In this document: piece after piece, positions 1 through 10,017 of the stretch | How the letters are laid out: every line of letters starts with the position of its first letter | Position numbering within the stretch: position 1 is the first letter of the stretch | Assembly: GCF_003202235.1 (NCBI RefSeq) | Contig: NZ_MASU01000017.1 | Coordinates: 113,302-177,301, forward strand | From: Prauserella flavalba | Lineage (GTDB): Bacteria; Actinomycetota; Actinomycetes; Mycobacteriales; Pseudonocardiaceae | Direction of reading: 5' to 3' | DNA length: 64,000 nucleotides | Notes under the pieces: generated by a model | What the model saw: only the letters and a program-made list of their open reading frames with translations | Databases searched by the model: none | Told to the model about the DNA's origin: nothing | Made by a program: the position numbers and the translations under genes

Positions 1-1
1 C

Positions 2-298
2 GGCCTGCCGAGGGATCGGGCCGACCAGCTCTCCGCCGTCGCCTCCGGCCTGATCTCGCTGACGCTGGGCGCCGCGCGTTGTTTCGAGGCGGGCAACGTG
101 AACCAGACGGTTGTCGAGATGGAGCGCGGGTACCTCTTCCTGATGTCGATCAGCGACGGCTCCTGCCTGGCGGTGCTCGCTGCGCCCACGTCCGACATCG
201 GCACGGTCGCGTACGAGATGACGCTGCTCGTGGACCGGGTCGGTCAGCAGCTCACACCGGAGCTGCGGGCGCAGCTGCAGGGCGGGGTGCGTGGGTAA
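2..298 (+). CDS. Roadblock/LC7 domain protein (CvnB-like), 5' end missing
   Basis: The reading frame is open from the window edge and ends at TAA 296-298; about 98 residues are visible and the start lies upstream. The text ([13 protein letters not shown], then [20 protein letters not shown]) is the usual C-terminal half of MglB-like roadblock/LC7 proteins. In actinomycetes these are the second gene of conservons (cvnA kinase, cvnB roadblock, cvnC DUF742, cvnD GTPase), which resemble membrane-associated G-protein signalling complexes. The next gene overlaps it by 8 bases and is DUF742, which supports a cvnB assignment. The kinase, if present, is outside the window. Confidence 0.85.
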   Translation, partial: GLPRDRADQLSAVASGLISLTLGAARCFEAGNVNQTVVEMERGYLFLMSISDGSCLAVLAAPTSDIGTVAYEMTLLVDRVGQQLTPELRAQLQGGVRG

Positions 299-770
299 CC
301 GCGTGGACGCATGGGACGCCTTGCATCAGGGGACCGGCCGTGAGGGCTTCGACTCGCCCGAGCGGTTCGATCTGACGAGCCTGCCGAAGCTGACGCGCAG
401 GGAGCCGGTGCGCGGGCCCGCGCGATTCGAGCACCGTTCGCTGGTGCGGCCGTACGCGCGGACCGGAGGCCGGACGCGGCCCGGGCAGGACCTGCAGCTG
501 GAGTCGCTGGTGGCGACGAGCGAGCGGGGCCGCCGTTACCTGGGTGCGGCCACCACCGTGCAGCGGTTCATCTGCGACCTGTGTGTCGAGGTGCGCTCGG
601 TGGCGGAGGTCGCCGCGTACTCGCGCCTGCCGCTGAACGTGGCGAAGGTGATCGTCGACGACCTCGCCGCGGCCGGTGCGGTGGAGATCCAGCAGCCGGG
701 CATGCTGCTGACGGACCGCTCGTCGCGCGACTTCATGAGCCGCATCCTCGAGGGTCTCCGCGCACTCTGA
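291..770 (+). CDS. DUF742 domain protein (CvnC-like)
   Basis: A 159-residue protein starting at GTG 291 inside the end of the roadblock gene, so the two are translationally coupled. The C-terminal half carries the typical DUF742 winged-helix text ([18 protein letters not shown], then [21 protein letters not shown]). DUF742 proteins are the third component of conservons and may bind DNA or a partner GTPase. The CvnD-type GTPase that normally follows is absent here: the next gene is on the opposite strand. Family assignment is strong; the signalling output is unknown. Confidence 0.88.
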   Translation: MGNRVDAWDALHQGTGREGFDSPERFDLTSLPKLTRREPVRGPARFEHRSLVRPYARTGGRTRPGQDLQLESLVATSERGRRYLGAATTVQRFICDLCVEVRSVAEVAAYSRLPLNVAKVIVDDLAAAGAVEIQQPGMLLTDRSSRDFMSRILEGLRAL

Positions 771-810
771 CCACCACCCACACGTGCGGTCCCGTATGGG
801 AGCAGGGGAC

Positions 811-837
811 CTTTGCTCCCGGAAAACGGGAGTAAAG
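811..837. terminator. Hairpin between convergent genes
   Basis: Arms 811-821 and 827-837 pair over 11 positions (one G:U) around a GAAAA loop. It lies between the DUF742 gene and the convergent helicase-associated gene, so it may terminate both. GGGAGCA/TGCTCCC words recur just beside it at 798-850, allowing alternative pairings. No T-run follows on the plus strand. Confidence 0.5.
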
Positions 838-868
838 CTCCCTTGCTCCCTTCTGGGGCAGGAGTGGG

Positions 869-3103
869 TCAGTCTTCGACGAGGGCGGCCGAGGTGATGC
901 GGTGCAGTGGGTAGCGCTCGTTGTCCGAGCTTTCCAGGATGCCCCCGCCGACGCGGACCGGCGTCACCACGCGCTGGCTCGCCGTGCCGTGGGAGTCGAC
1001 GAAGCCGATCCACACCTCGCGTTGCTCGCGGGTCGCCTGTGCCAGCAGGGCCAGCGTCGCCGACGTGTCGGATCCGCCTCCCGCCGGGAGACGCACGGTC
1101 TTGCCGCGTTTCGTCGTCGCGGCCCGGTCACCGGCGCGGATGTGCGCCAGCACGGCCTTGAGCTGCTCGGGGCTGATCGGATTCTGCTGGGGCGCCGTCC
1201 TGCGGACCGGGCGGCCACGAGCGGCGATCCGGCGTCCGCTCGGGCGCAGGTCGAGGATCCGGCCCGCCGCGTCCTCCGCCGCAGGGGCGAAGCCCGCCGC
1301 ACGGAGTCCGTCGAGCATGTCCGCGAGCGGATAGGGGCTCACCAGCACGGTCGGCGCGATCTTGCGCAGCTCGAACTCCTGCGCCGCCGGGGTGCCGAGC
1401 ACCTCCGCCAGCAGCACCTCGTCGTCGCAACGCAGGAACGACGCCGCCGCACCGCCGCGCAGCCGCCCGTGCCTGCGGGCGACATCGTCGATCAGGTACG
1501 TCAGCGACTGGGGCACCGGCGTCGCCGAGCGCGTGCGGAACAGCTCGTGCAGTTCGTCGGCGGTGCGCCCGCTGTCGAGCGCCCTCCGCACCGACGCCTC
1601 GGTGACCCGGTACACCGTCGCGTGACCGGCGGACTCCACGTCGGCCACGGCCGTGATCGCCGCCGCGAGATCGGCCTCCAGCGGGCCGGGGGCGACCACC
1701 GTCAGGTCGGCCTGCACGAGCACGTGATCGACGGGCCTCGGCAGCGCGTCGGCCATCGCGCTCGCGGCGCCGTGCGGATCCCCCTCCAGCAGCGCGCCCG
1801 CCGCCGACGTGAGCGCTCCCAGCGCGACCATGCCGATCGCCGACGCCTCGGCCATCGTCCAGCGGACGAGGTCGTCCCGCAGCCGCCCGCCTCGGCGCGG
1901 CGCCCGCCAGGCCAGCAGCGCCACGAGCTCGTCGACGCCCTTCACGCCCGCGCCACCGGGTAGCGCGGCGAGCACACCCAGTACGCGGCGCCGCGCACCC
2001 GGAGCCAGCGGACGGCGCAGGTCTTCCGACAGCGGGGCGAGCGCCTTGTCCTTCGCGTCCCGCTGACCGGCGAGGCCGGGCAACCTCGGCAGGTCCAGCC
2101 ACGCCTGCGCGACCCCCAGCCAGCGCAGCGCGGGCGGCGACGACAGCCACGAGTCGGTGAGCGTCGTCGGCACCCATTCCGGCGTGGTGTCGTCGCTCGC
2201 CGCCGCCAGCCCCGCGCCGAACGCCAGCTCGGCGAGCAGCGTGGCCCTGGTGTCGTCGACGTCGAGCTCCTTGGCGATGCGGCGCAGCTCGCGCACCCCG
2301 AGCCCACCGGACTTGAGCACCGGTGACGGCTGCGCCGACCACAGGTGCAGCAGGGATTCGAGGTTCCGCAGGAACTCCGTCGCCTCACCGGCCGCAGCCT
2401 GATCCACAGTGGACTGCTGGTGCGGGTTGGTGGGCAGCTCGGGCTCGCTCAGCGACTCCTTCGGGTAGACGACGCCGTCGCGCAGCGCCAGCCCCACCTC
2501 GCGCGGCAGCTCCACGGTCTGGTCGTCACGTCGGATCAGCAGCCCACGCGCGAGCAGCCGCTGCACCGGCGTCTGCGCCTCCGCCAGTTTCACGTCGGCG
2601 GCGGCGTCGCGGGTGCGGCCGATCGGCGGGCCCGCCGAGAGCTTGGCCAGCAGTGCGTGTTCGTCCTCGCCCACCTCGGCGAGCACGACGGCGAGGTCGG
2701 GCACCGAACCGGCGGGCGCGCCGAGGCCGGCCGGGAAGGGACCGAACACCTCCCGCGTGGCGGGGGCGATGCCGAGTGCGTCGTCGTCGCCCCACGCGAG
2801 GGCCAGGCCGCGGAGCCGGTCCAGCGCGGGCCCCACGTCGGTGCCGAGCAATGCGGTCACGTCGTCGCGGCTCACCGGCTCTGAGTCGGCACCGGCCACC
2901 ACCAGCGTCTCCAGCACCGCGAGCGTGGCCGTGTCCAGGTTCTCGCAGGCGCGCGCGATCGACCCCACCGTGCCGGCGCGGGTGGCGAGCACCGACGAGT
3001 CGGCCGGGGGCGGCGTCGCGAGATCGCGCCGGGCGCGCAGCAGGTCGGCCAAAGCGTCGTCGGGCACCGCGCGCAGCCAGTCCGCGAGAGAGAGGGCGGC
3101 CAT
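869..3103 (-). CDS. Helicase-associated (XPB N-terminal-like) protein with WYL-like C-terminus
   Basis: About 744 residues from ATG 3103 (MAALSLADWLRAVPDDALADLL), chosen over upstream in-frame starts because family members begin this way. The central and C-terminal parts match the helicase C-terminal/XPB-Ssl2 N-terminal-like family of actinobacteria. There are no Walker motifs, so it is not itself a helicase. The last ~65 residues (ATREQREVWIGFVDSHG, then RYPLHRI) resemble a WYL ligand/nucleic-acid-binding domain. In M. tuberculosis the homologue Rv0862c is next to the XPB helicase gene; no XPB gene is visible here. It diverges from the small gene at 3179. A DNA-repair role is only suggested by family. 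Confidence 0.8.
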   Translation of the reverse strand: MAALSLADWLRAVPDDALADLLRARRDLATPPPADSSVLATRAGTVGSIARACENLDTATLAVLETLVVAGADSEPVSRDDVTALLGTDVGPALDRLRGLALAWGDDDALGIAPATREVFGPFPAGLGAPAGSVPDLAVVLAEVGEDEHALLAKLSAGPPIGRTRDAAADVKLAEAQTPVQRLLARGLLIRRDDQTVELPREVGLALRDGVVYPKESLSEPELPTNPHQQSTVDQAAAGEATEFLRNLESLLHLWSAQPSPVLKSGGLGVRELRRIAKELDVDDTRATLLAELAFGAGLAAASDDTTPEWVPTTLTDSWLSSPPALRWLGVAQAWLDLPRLPGLAGQRDAKDKALAPLSEDLRRPLAPGARRRVLGVLAALPGGAGVKGVDELVALLAWRAPRRGGRLRDDLVRWTMAEASAIGMVALGALTSAAGALLEGDPHGAASAMADALPRPVDHVLVQADLTVVAPGPLEADLAAAITAVADVESAGHATVYRVTEASVRRALDSGRTADELHELFRTRSATPVPQSLTYLIDDVARRHGRLRGGAAASFLRCDDEVLLAEVLGTPAAQEFELRKIAPTVLVSPYPLADMLDGLRAAGFAPAAEDAAGRILDLRPSGRRIAARGRPVRRTAPQQNPISPEQLKAVLAHIRAGDRAATTKRGKTVRLPAGGGSDTSATLALLAQATREQREVWIGFVDSHGTASQRVVTPVRVGGGILESSDNERYPLHRITSAALVED

Positions 3104-3178
3104 CGCTGACCACGATATCCCCTGCTTTTCCCCATCGGGCACACTGAGGGCACCGTTGGTCGAGTTGTGGAGGACGAC

Positions 3179-3370
3179 GTGGCGAAGGCCGACAGCCGGA
3201 AGAGCAAGCGGATCGATCCGACGTGGCCCGAGGTGCCCGCGGGCGAGCACCCCGTCTCGGAGCTCGCAGCGGACCGGCAGGGTGCCCTCTCCCCGTTCGG
3301 CGAAATGACGTTCCCGCTCGAGGCGGTGCCCTACGAGCACCCCGAGACCGAGATCAACAAGCGCGGCTGA
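3179..3370 (+). CDS. Small conserved actinobacterial protein
   Basis: A 63-residue hydrophilic protein. GTG 3179 is preferred to the upstream GTG 3167 because GGAGG at 3169-3173 is well placed before it; the product then begins MAKADSRKSKRIDPTWPEV. No signal peptide or membrane segment. Its place, divergent from the helicase-associated gene and ahead of the moa cluster, equals that of Rv0863 in M. tuberculosis. Function unknown; basic N-terminus, acidic and proline-rich remainder. Confidence 0.7.
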   Translation: MAKADSRKSKRIDPTWPEVPAGEHPVSELAADRQGALSPFGEMTFPLEAVPYEHPETEINKRG

Positions 3371-3490
3371 CGAGGCCCCGGACCTCGGGGTCTGTTACTC
3401 GCCGGTCACCGATCCTGGCCGCCGGTGGCGGGGGTCACGGGGCTAGTGTTCTGACCCGTATAGGTCATTTTTCGATGCGGGGGTAATCCG

Positions 3491-4891
3491 ATGCCCGTTC
3501 CCGGTCCTGGTTACTCGATCACCGTGCGGCTGGAGGCACCGCCCTCGGCCAGCGCCGCCGGTGACCTGACCACCGCGGTCGGCCAGGTGGGGGGCGTGCT
3601 CACCGCGTTCGACGTCGTGGAGTCGCACAGCGACGCCATCGTCGTCGACATCACGGCTAACGTCTCCTCGGCCGATCACGCCGAGGATCTCACCAAGGCC
3701 CTCAACGCGCTGCCGGGCGTGCACGTGCGGAAGGTCTCCGACCGCACGTTCCTCATGCACCTCGGCGGCAAGCTCGAGGTCAGCCCCAAGGTCGCGCTCC
3801 GCAACCGGGACGACCTCTCCCGCGCCTACACCCCCGGCGTGGCGAGGGTCTGCCAGGCGATCGCCGCCAACCCGGAGGACGCGCGCAGGCTGACGATCAA
3901 GCGCAACACGGTCGCCGTGGTCACCGACGGCTCGGCCGTGCTGGGCCTCGGCAACATCGGCCCGTCGGCGGCGCTGCCGGTGATGGAGGGCAAGGCGGCG
4001 CTGTTCAAGAAGTTCGCGGGCGTCGACGCGTGGCCGGTGTGCCTGGACACCCAGGACACCGAGGAGATCATCCGGATCGTGCGCGCGCTCGCCCCCGTCT
4101 ACGCGGGCATCAACCTCGAGGACATCGCCGCGCCGCGCTGCTTCGAGATCGAGCGGCGCCTGCGCGAGCAGCTCGACATCCCCGTCTTCCACGACGACCA
4201 GCACGGCACCGCGATCGTGGTGGTCGCCGCGCTGCGCAACGCGCTGCGCGTGGTGGGCAAGCCCATCGAGAAGTGCAAGATCGTGGTCAGCGGCGTCGGC
4301 GCGGCCGGTTCGGCGATCATCCGCCTGCTGCGGCGCAAGGGCCCGGCCGACATCGTCGCCGCCGACATCGACGGCATCGTCCACAGCGGCCGCGACAACC
4401 TCGACGACAACCTGCGCTGGGTTGCCGAGCACACGAACAAGGACAACGTGTCGGGCACGCTGCACGACGCGCTCGTCGGTGCCGACGTGTTCATCGGTGT
4501 CTCCGCACCCAACCTCTTCAGCGCCGAGCAGGTCGCCACGATGGCCGACGACGCCGTGGTGTTCGCGCTCGCCAACCCCGATCCGGAGATCGACCCGCTG
4601 GAGGCGCAGAAGCACGCCGCCGTGGTGGCCACGGGCCGCAGCGACTACCCGAACCAGATCAACAACGTGCTCGCGTTCCCCGGCGTGTTCCGCGGGCTGC
4701 TGGACGCGCAGGCGCACCAGATCGACGACGAGATGCTCCTGGCCGCGGCCAATGCGATCGCCGACGTGGTGGACGACCGGCTCAACGCCTCGTTCATCGT
4801 GCCCAGCGTGTTCGACGCGGCTGTCGCGCCCGCCGTTGCCGAGGCCGTGAAGGCGGCCGCCAGGAAGGAAGAAGTAGCCTCGACGTCGTGA
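3491..4891 (+). CDS. NAD(P)-dependent malic enzyme with N-terminal ACT domain
   Basis: A 466-residue malic enzyme (malate to pyruvate, CO2 and NAD(P)H). Residues ~5-85 form an ACT-like regulatory domain ([11 protein letters not shown] onward), then come the malic N-terminal domain ([26 protein letters not shown]) and the NAD-binding domain ([28 protein letters not shown]). Length fits the ACT-containing prokaryotic subgroup. The stop TGA 4889-4891 overlaps the GTG start of moaC, so it is transcribed with the molybdenum cofactor genes, perhaps only by position. Cofactor preference cannot be read with certainty. Confidence 0.93.
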   Translation: MPVPGPGYSITVRLEAPPSASAAGDLTTAVGQVGGVLTAFDVVESHSDAIVVDITANVSSADHAEDLTKALNALPGVHVRKVSDRTFLMHLGGKLEVSPKVALRNRDDLSRAYTPGVARVCQAIAANPEDARRLTIKRNTVAVVTDGSAVLGLGNIGPSAALPVMEGKAALFKKFAGVDAWPVCLDTQDTEEIIRIVRALAPVYAGINLEDIAAPRCFEIERRLREQLDIPVFHDDQHGTAIVVVAALRNALRVVGKPIEKCKIVVSGVGAAGSAIIRLLRRKGPADIVAADIDGIVHSGRDNLDDNLRWVAEHTNKDNVSGTLHDALVGADVFIGVSAPNLFSAEQVATMADDAVVFALANPDPEIDPLEAQKHAAVVATGRSDYPNQINNVLAFPGVFRGLLDAQAHQIDDEMLLAAANAIADVVDDRLNASFIVPSVFDAAVAPAVAEAVKAAARKEEVASTS

Positions 4892-5367
4892 GTGAACTGA
4901 GCCACGTCGACGAGGCGGGCGCGGCCCGCATGGTCGACGTCTCCGGCAAGGCCGTCACCGCGCGCACTGCGGTCGCGAGCGGTCACGTCCGCACCACGGC
5001 CGAGGTGATCGGCCTGTTGTCCGAGGGCGGGCTGCCCAAGGGCGACGCGCTGGCCACGGCGCGGCTCGCGGGCATCATGGGCGCCAAGCGCACCTCCGAG
5101 CTGATCCCGCTGTGCCACCAGATCGCGCTGACCAAGGTGGACGTGAGTTTCGAGCTCGGCACCGACAGCGTGCGCATCGAGGCAATGGCGCGCACGAGCG
5201 ACCGCACCGGCGTCGAGATGGAGGCGCTCACCGCGGTCGCCGTCGCCGGGCTGACGCTGCACGACATGATCAAGGCGGTGGACCCGGCCGCGACGCTCGA
5301 CGGCGTACGGCTCGAGACCAAGGACGGCGGCAAGACGGGCAGCTGGCGCCGGGAGGAGAACCGATGA
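4888..5367 (+). CDS. moaC: Cyclic pyranopterin monophosphate synthase MoaC
   Basis: 159 residues from GTG 4888, overlapping the malic enzyme stop (GTGA). MoaC converts the 3',8-cyclo-GTP product of MoaA into cyclic pyranopterin monophosphate. Family signatures are visible: [21 protein letters not shown] at the start, [34 protein letters not shown], and [20 protein letters not shown] near the end, with the catalytic lysine in the C-terminal region KAVD. The stop overlaps the ATG of the next gene, so it is part of a tightly coupled moaC/mog-moaE operon. Confidence 0.96.
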   Translation: MSELSHVDEAGAARMVDVSGKAVTARTAVASGHVRTTAEVIGLLSEGGLPKGDALATARLAGIMGAKRTSELIPLCHQIALTKVDVSFELGTDSVRIEAMARTSDRTGVEMEALTAVAVAGLTLHDMIKAVDPAATLDGVRLETKDGGKTGSWRREENR

Positions 5368-6314
5368 CACGCACGGCGAGGGTGATTGTGGCGTCCAACC
5401 GGGCCGCGACCGGAGTCTACGCCGATCAGACCGGTCCGATCATCGCCAAGTGGCTGACCGAGCGCTCCTACGACGTGCCGGAGCCGATCGTCGTCGAGGA
5501 CGGCGAGCCGGTGGCGCAGGCACTGCGGGGCTGCCTCACCGACGACGTTGACGTGGTGATCACCACCGGTGGAACGGGGATTTCGCCGACGGACCGCACG
5601 CCCGAGGCGACGGCGCCGCTGCTGGACATCGAGCTGCCCGGCCTCGCGGACGCCGTCAGGGCAGCGGGGCAGGAGAAGGTGCCCACGGCGATGCTCTCGC
5701 GCGGGCTTGCCGGGATCGCGGGCCGGACGCTCGTGGTGAACCTGCCCGGCTCGCGGGGCGGCGTGAACGACGGCCTCGACGTGCTCGACACGGTGCTCGA
5801 CCACGCCGTCGACCAGATCGCGGGCGGCGACCATCCCCGGCATGGCGCCGGTCACGCCGAGCCGGCCCAGGATGCGGAGGGTGGAGCTCACGCCCGCGTG
5901 GCGCTGGCGCAGGTGACCGAGACGGAGTTGTCCGTCGAGGAGCACGCCCAGCTGGTGCGTGACGCGGGCGCGGGTGCCGTGGTGACGTTCGGCGGCGTGG
6001 TGCGCGACCACGACGACGGCCGCTCGGTGACCTCCCTGTACTACGAGGGGCACCCGAGCGCGGGCGACGTGCTCGCGCGCGTGGTCTCCGAGGTGGCCGC
6101 CCACCGGGCCGGGCTGCGCGCCGTCGCCGTGAGCCACCGGCTCGGCGCGCTGGAGATCGGCGACGTGGCGCTCGCGTGCGCGGTCGCCGCCGACCACCGG
6201 GCCGAGGCTTTCGCCGCCTGCGCGGAGCTGGTGGACGAGGTCAAGGCCCGCCTCCCGGTGTGGAAGCACCAGAAGTTCACGGACGGCACCGACGAGTGGG
6301 TCAACTCGCCATAG
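5364..6314 (+). CDS. mog-moaE: Fused MogA/MoaB-type adenylyltransferase and MoaE
   Basis: A 316-residue fusion starting at ATG 5364 (overlaps moaC by ATGA). Residues 1-~155 are a MogA/MoaB domain, which adenylylates molybdopterin, with [16 protein letters not shown] and NLPGSRGGV. After a ~25-residue linker rich in H, G and A, residues ~180-316 are MoaE, the large subunit of molybdopterin synthase, with [13 protein letters not shown] and the active-site stretch [18 protein letters not shown]. tuberculosis has separate mog and moaE2 genes at this place, so the fusion joins two neighbouring genes. Its MoaD partner is encoded at 8540-8845 on the other strand. Confidence 0.95.
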   Translation: MTRTARVIVASNRAATGVYADQTGPIIAKWLTERSYDVPEPIVVEDGEPVAQALRGCLTDDVDVVITTGGTGISPTDRTPEATAPLLDIELPGLADAVRAAGQEKVPTAMLSRGLAGIAGRTLVVNLPGSRGGVNDGLDVLDTVLDHAVDQIAGGDHPRHGAGHAEPAQDAEGGAHARVALAQVTETELSVEEHAQLVRDAGAGAVVTFGGVVRDHDDGRSVTSLYYEGHPSAGDVLARVVSEVAAHRAGLRAVAVSHRLGALEIGDVALACAVAADHRAEAFAACAELVDEVKARLPVWKHQKFTDGTDEWVNSP

Positions 6315-6315
6315 T

Positions 6316-6411
6316 GCACGACTCGCGGTCGGGAGCGCACGACTCGCGAACCGGAACGCACGACTCGCGGCCAGGAACGCACGACTCGCGGTCCTGAGCG
6401 CACGACTCGCG
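6316..6411. repeat. Five 12-bp direct repeats spaced exactly 21 bp
   Basis: GCACGACTCGCG occurs at 6316, 6337, 6358, 6379 and 6400, each copy exact and each step exactly 21 bp; the 9-bp intervals vary (GTCGGGAGC, AACCGGAAC, GCCAGGAAC, GTCCTGAGC). It begins 2 bases after the mog-moaE stop and ends just before a terminator. Intervals are too short for a CRISPR array. 21 bp is two DNA turns, so all copies face the same side of the helix. Confidence 0.9.
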
Positions 6412-6420
6412 AACAGCACA

Positions 6421-6455
6421 AGGGCCCCACCGTCCGGGGGACACGGTGGGGCCCT
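6421..6455. terminator. Strong GC-rich hairpin between mog-moaE and rpfA
   Basis: Perfect 13-bp stem: 6421-6433 pairs with 6443-6455 around a 9-base loop. It separates the convergent mog-moaE and rpfA genes and can serve either strand. No T-run, as usual in high-GC actinomycetes. Confidence 0.8.
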
Positions 6456-6538
6456 GTGTGCCGGGTCCGCAAGCCTTCGGGTAGGCCCGCGGACCCGGCA
6501 TCCGCGCCGTCAGGGGCAAGTGAGTCCGCGTCAGCGGG

Positions 6539-7400
<862 letters not shown>

Positions 7401-7444
7401 AGCGACGGTACGTAACGACACCCGTGATCGGAAATTATCAAGCC

Positions 7445-7460
7445 TGTGACCTAGGTCACA
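7445..7460. promoter_or_regulatory. Perfect Crp/GlxR-type operator upstream of rpfA
   Basis: TGTGACCTAGGTCACA is a perfect 16-bp palindrome and an exact match to the TGTGA-N6-TCACA Crp consensus. It lies upstream of the putative riboswitch, in the rpfA promoter region. Mycobacterial Crp (Rv3676) is known to act on rpfA. With the GDPD gene ending at 7598, the 417-bp gap 7181-7597 thus holds the rpfA leader, this operator and AT-richer promoter DNA; nothing else was recognised there. Confidence 0.8.
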
Positions 7461-7597
7461 GTAACACCACGCAACCTCGAGCGATTCCAGTGTTCTCGCT
7501 GGTCAGGGCGCCGTTATCCGGCCGTTTCCTTCTCGAGATATTTCACGGTAAGTGAGGTCTGTGTCACGTGGATTTGGCGCGAATACTCCGTTTGTGA

Positions 7598-8458
7598 CTA
7601 CCACTTGGCACGGAGGAAGCCGGCCAAACCCGGCAAATCATCCGTGTTGATGTGGTCCACTCCGGCGTCCACGAGAGCCTTCCAGACCGCCGTGCGGGCC
7701 GGGCCGGGGGTGTCCGGCGTCGCCCAGAACCGCACGCGCTGGCCCCCCGCATGCGCCTTGTTCACGACCTCTTCGAGCAGGCTCCGCTCCGCGGCCGGGA
7801 AGGCGCCCTCACCGGCCCAGGTGAACAATTTCGTCCAGTTGTCTGACACCAGCGGCGTCAGTCGCGCGTCGGAGCCCGGCCCGAGGTCGGTGGCATCGCC
7901 GATCCGGCCGTCGTAGAACGCGAGCCGGTGGCTCTGCTCGCTCAGCACGGTCCTCGGGCGGTTCCCGGACAGCACGACCGTCACAGCGCCCTCGCGCACG
8001 CGCCCGCGCGCGTACGCGGAGAAGAGGAACCCGTAGCGCGGGTGCCGCAGTCGCCGCTCCAGCGCCGCGTACGTGCTCTCCGCCTCGGTCTTGATGTCCA
8101 CGAGCAGCTGGAAGTCCATCCGGCGCCGGTAGACCCCGCCGTGGTTGGCGAGCACCCGCGCGCGCAGCGGCTCCAGGTACAGCGATTCCAGCGTGCGAGA
8201 CGGGGTCAGGTCCTCGGGGTCGTGCCCGACGAGCAGCTCGCCTTCCACCAGGTGGATGTCGGCCTCGACGCTCGTGAAGCCCTCGGCGAGCGCGTCGAAC
8301 AGCGGGCGCTCGTGCTCGTAGTCGTTGTGCGCGTGCGCCCTGGCCAGTGGACGGACCCAGGAGCGGGGGCCGGCCTGTGCGAGCGCGGGGGCGCCGAGCA
8401 GGCCCGCGGTGGCGGCCGAAGCCGTGAGGATCGTGAACGAGCGGCGCGACAGCGGCAT
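7598..8458 (-). CDS. Tat-exported glycerophosphodiester/PI-PLC-like phosphodiesterase
   Basis: 286 residues from ATG 8458. The N-terminus MPLSRRSFTILTASAATAGL is a twin-arginine signal with a hydrophobic core, cleaved probably after an Ala-Xaa-Ala near residue 30. The mature part has RAHAHNDYEHERPLFDAL and FTSVEADIHLVEGELLVGHD, the metal and catalytic motifs of the PLC-like phosphodiesterase (GDPD) superfamily, and a C-terminal DHINTDDLPGL typical of TIM-barrel GDPDs. Substrate is unknown; glycerophosphodiesters or surface lipids are likely. Sits between rpfA and moaD on the same strand as both. Confidence 0.87.
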   Translation of the reverse strand: MPLSRRSFTILTASAATAGLLGAPALAQAGPRSWVRPLARAHAHNDYEHERPLFDALAEGFTSVEADIHLVEGELLVGHDPEDLTPSRTLESLYLEPLRARVLANHGGVYRRRMDFQLLVDIKTEAESTYAALERRLRHPRYGFLFSAYARGRVREGAVTVVLSGNRPRTVLSEQSHRLAFYDGRIGDATDLGPGSDARLTPLVSDNWTKLFTWAGEGAFPAAERSLLEEVVNKAHAGGQRVRFWATPDTPGPARTAVWKALVDAGVDHINTDDLPGLAGFLRAKW

Positions 8459-8539
8459 GCGGGCCAGCCTCTGCCGCCCCGGCGGCCACGGGGTGAACGG
8501 ACCGGCACCAGCCGGTCAAGAGCAGGCGAAGTCCAGGAC

Positions 8540-8845
8540 TCAGCCGCCCGCGAATGGCGGCAGCACGTCCAGCTCGGCGCCGTCGGGCAGCTGCCTGCTG
8601 ATGTCGCGCACGGCGATGCCGTCGAGCAGGAAGCTCGCGGCCTCCAGGATTCGCGGCAGTTCGGCCGGGTGCAGCTTGCGCAGCTCGTCGATGGCCTCGC
8701 TCACCGACGCGCCCGCGGGCAGCCGCAGCACCTCCTCCTCGACCCCGCTCGCCGCGCGGGCCGATGCGAAGTAGCGCACCAGCACCGTCGTGGCGTGCTG
8801 TTCCCCCTGCGTGTCCGCGACCTGCCCGGACGACGGCGATCCCAC
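8540..8845 (-). CDS. moaD: Molybdopterin synthase small subunit MoaD
   Basis: About 101 residues with ubiquitin-like fold; ends in LPPFAGG, the C-terminal Gly-Gly that is thiocarboxylated to carry sulfur to the MoaE active site. GTG 8845 is supported by GGAGG seven bases upstream, at the end of moaA, three bases away. Conserved pieces: VRYFASARAASGVEEE at the start and LDGIAVRD in the middle. It forms an operon with moaA; its MoaE partner is in the fusion at 5364-6314. Confidence 0.93.
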   Translation of the reverse strand: MGSPSSGQVADTQGEQHATTVLVRYFASARAASGVEEEVLRLPAGASVSEAIDELRKLHPAELPRILEAASFLLDGIAVRDISRQLPDGAELDVLPPFAGG

Positions 8846-8848
8846 TGC

Positions 8849-9913
8849 TCAGCCTCCGATGGCGCTCATCGGCCGGATCGGCTGGGCGAAACCGGCCTCG
8901 TTGATCTCGTGGCCCGCGAGCTTGCCCCACATCGTGGCGCGCCAGGTGTCGGCGATGTCGTCGTCGCTCGCCCCGCCGCGCAGCAGGGCCCGCAGGTCGG
9001 TCTCCTCGGTGCTGAACAGGCACGAGCGGATCGCCCCGTCCGCAGTGAGGCGCGTGCGCTCGCACGCGGAGCAGAACGGCCTGGTGACCGAGGGGATCAC
9101 GCCGACCTCGGCGGGTCCGCCGTCGACCAGCCAGCGCTCGGCGGGGGCACCGCCGCGTTCGGCCGGGCTCGGCGTGAGCGTGAACTCTGCGCCCAGCAGC
9201 TCGAGGATCTCGTCGGCCGTGATCATCTCCTTGCGGTTCCAGCCGTGCTGGGCGTCGAGCGGCATCTGCTCGATGAACCGCAGGTGGTAGCCGTTGTCGA
9301 GCGCGAAGCGCAGCAGCGCGGTCGCCTGGTGCTCGTTGACGCCGCGCATCAGCACCGCGTTGATCTTCACGGGGTTCAGTCCCGCGTCCCTCGCGGCGGC
9401 CAGTGCGTCGACCACGTGCCGCAGCCGGTCGCGCCGGGTGATCCGCTCGAACGTCTCGCGGTCGACCGAGTCGAGCGAGACGTTGATCCGGTCGAGGCCC
9501 GCGTCGGCGAACGCCTGCGCGCGCTTGGCGAGGCCGATGCCATTGGTGGTCATGGAAAGCCGCGGCGCGGGGTCGAGGGCCTTGATCCGGGCGACCAGCT
9601 GCTCCAGGCGGGGCCGCAGCAGCGGTTCGCCTCCGGTGAGCCGGATGTCCGTGACTCCGAGCAGCGACACGGCGATGCCCATGAGCCGCAGCAGCTCGTC
9701 GTCGGTGAGCAACTGCTCGCCGGGCATCCAGTCGAGACCCTCCGCCGGCATGCAGTAGGTGCAACGCAGGTTGCACTTGTCGGTCAGCGAGACTCGCAGG
9801 TCGGTCGCTACCCGGCCGAACGTGTCGATCAGGGCGGGATCGTCCGGGCGCGGTGCACCGGACGTCGTGCGAGCGCCGGGCACCCTGGGGGTGCCGAGAT
9901 CTACCGCTGTCAT
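8849..9913 (-). CDS. moaA: GTP 3',8-cyclase MoaA
   Basis: 354 residues, a radical SAM enzyme making the first intermediate of molybdenum cofactor from GTP. The SAM cluster motif CNLRCTYC is at residues ~47-54, followed by LTGGEPLLRP. The C-terminal second Fe-S cluster motif is visible (FCSACERTRLTADG and a later Cys in IRSCLF). The last two residues are Gly-Gly, as expected for MoaA activation. It diverges from the HTH-TOBE regulator at 10018 and is followed by moaD. Confidence 0.96.
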   Translation of the reverse strand: MTAVDLGTPRVPGARTTSGAPRPDDPALIDTFGRVATDLRVSLTDKCNLRCTYCMPAEGLDWMPGEQLLTDDELLRLMGIAVSLLGVTDIRLTGGEPLLRPRLEQLVARIKALDPAPRLSMTTNGIGLAKRAQAFADAGLDRINVSLDSVDRETFERITRRDRLRHVVDALAAARDAGLNPVKINAVLMRGVNEHQATALLRFALDNGYHLRFIEQMPLDAQHGWNRKEMITADEILELLGAEFTLTPSPAERGGAPAERWLVDGGPAEVGVIPSVTRPFCSACERTRLTADGAIRSCLFSTEETDLRALLRGGASDDDIADTWRATMWGKLAGHEINEAGFAQPIRPMSAIGG

Positions 9914-9998
9914 CGCCCCCAGCCTAATGCGGGATCCGCCGCGGTTGTGAGCTTGCTTGCATACCGAATCGGCAGCGACATGGCCGAAAACGCACCTG

Positions 9999-10015
9999 CG
10001 GAGATAATCTCTCCG
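9999..10015. promoter_or_regulatory. Inverted repeat overlapping a likely -10 of the HTH-TOBE gene
   Basis: CGGAGA-taatc-TCTCCG is a perfect 6-bp inverted repeat ending 2 bases before the ATG at 10018. It contains TAATCT (10005-10010), a good -10 hexamer whose start point would fall at or next to the ATG. No ribosome-binding site is in position, so a leaderless mRNA is likely. The repeat may be an autoregulatory operator. Confidence 0.5.
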
Positions 10016-10017
10016 TC

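Noticed and set aside
6316..6411. CRISPR array
   Set aside because: Repeats of 12 bp with 9-bp intervals are far too short, the repeat is not of a CRISPR type and there are no cas genes.
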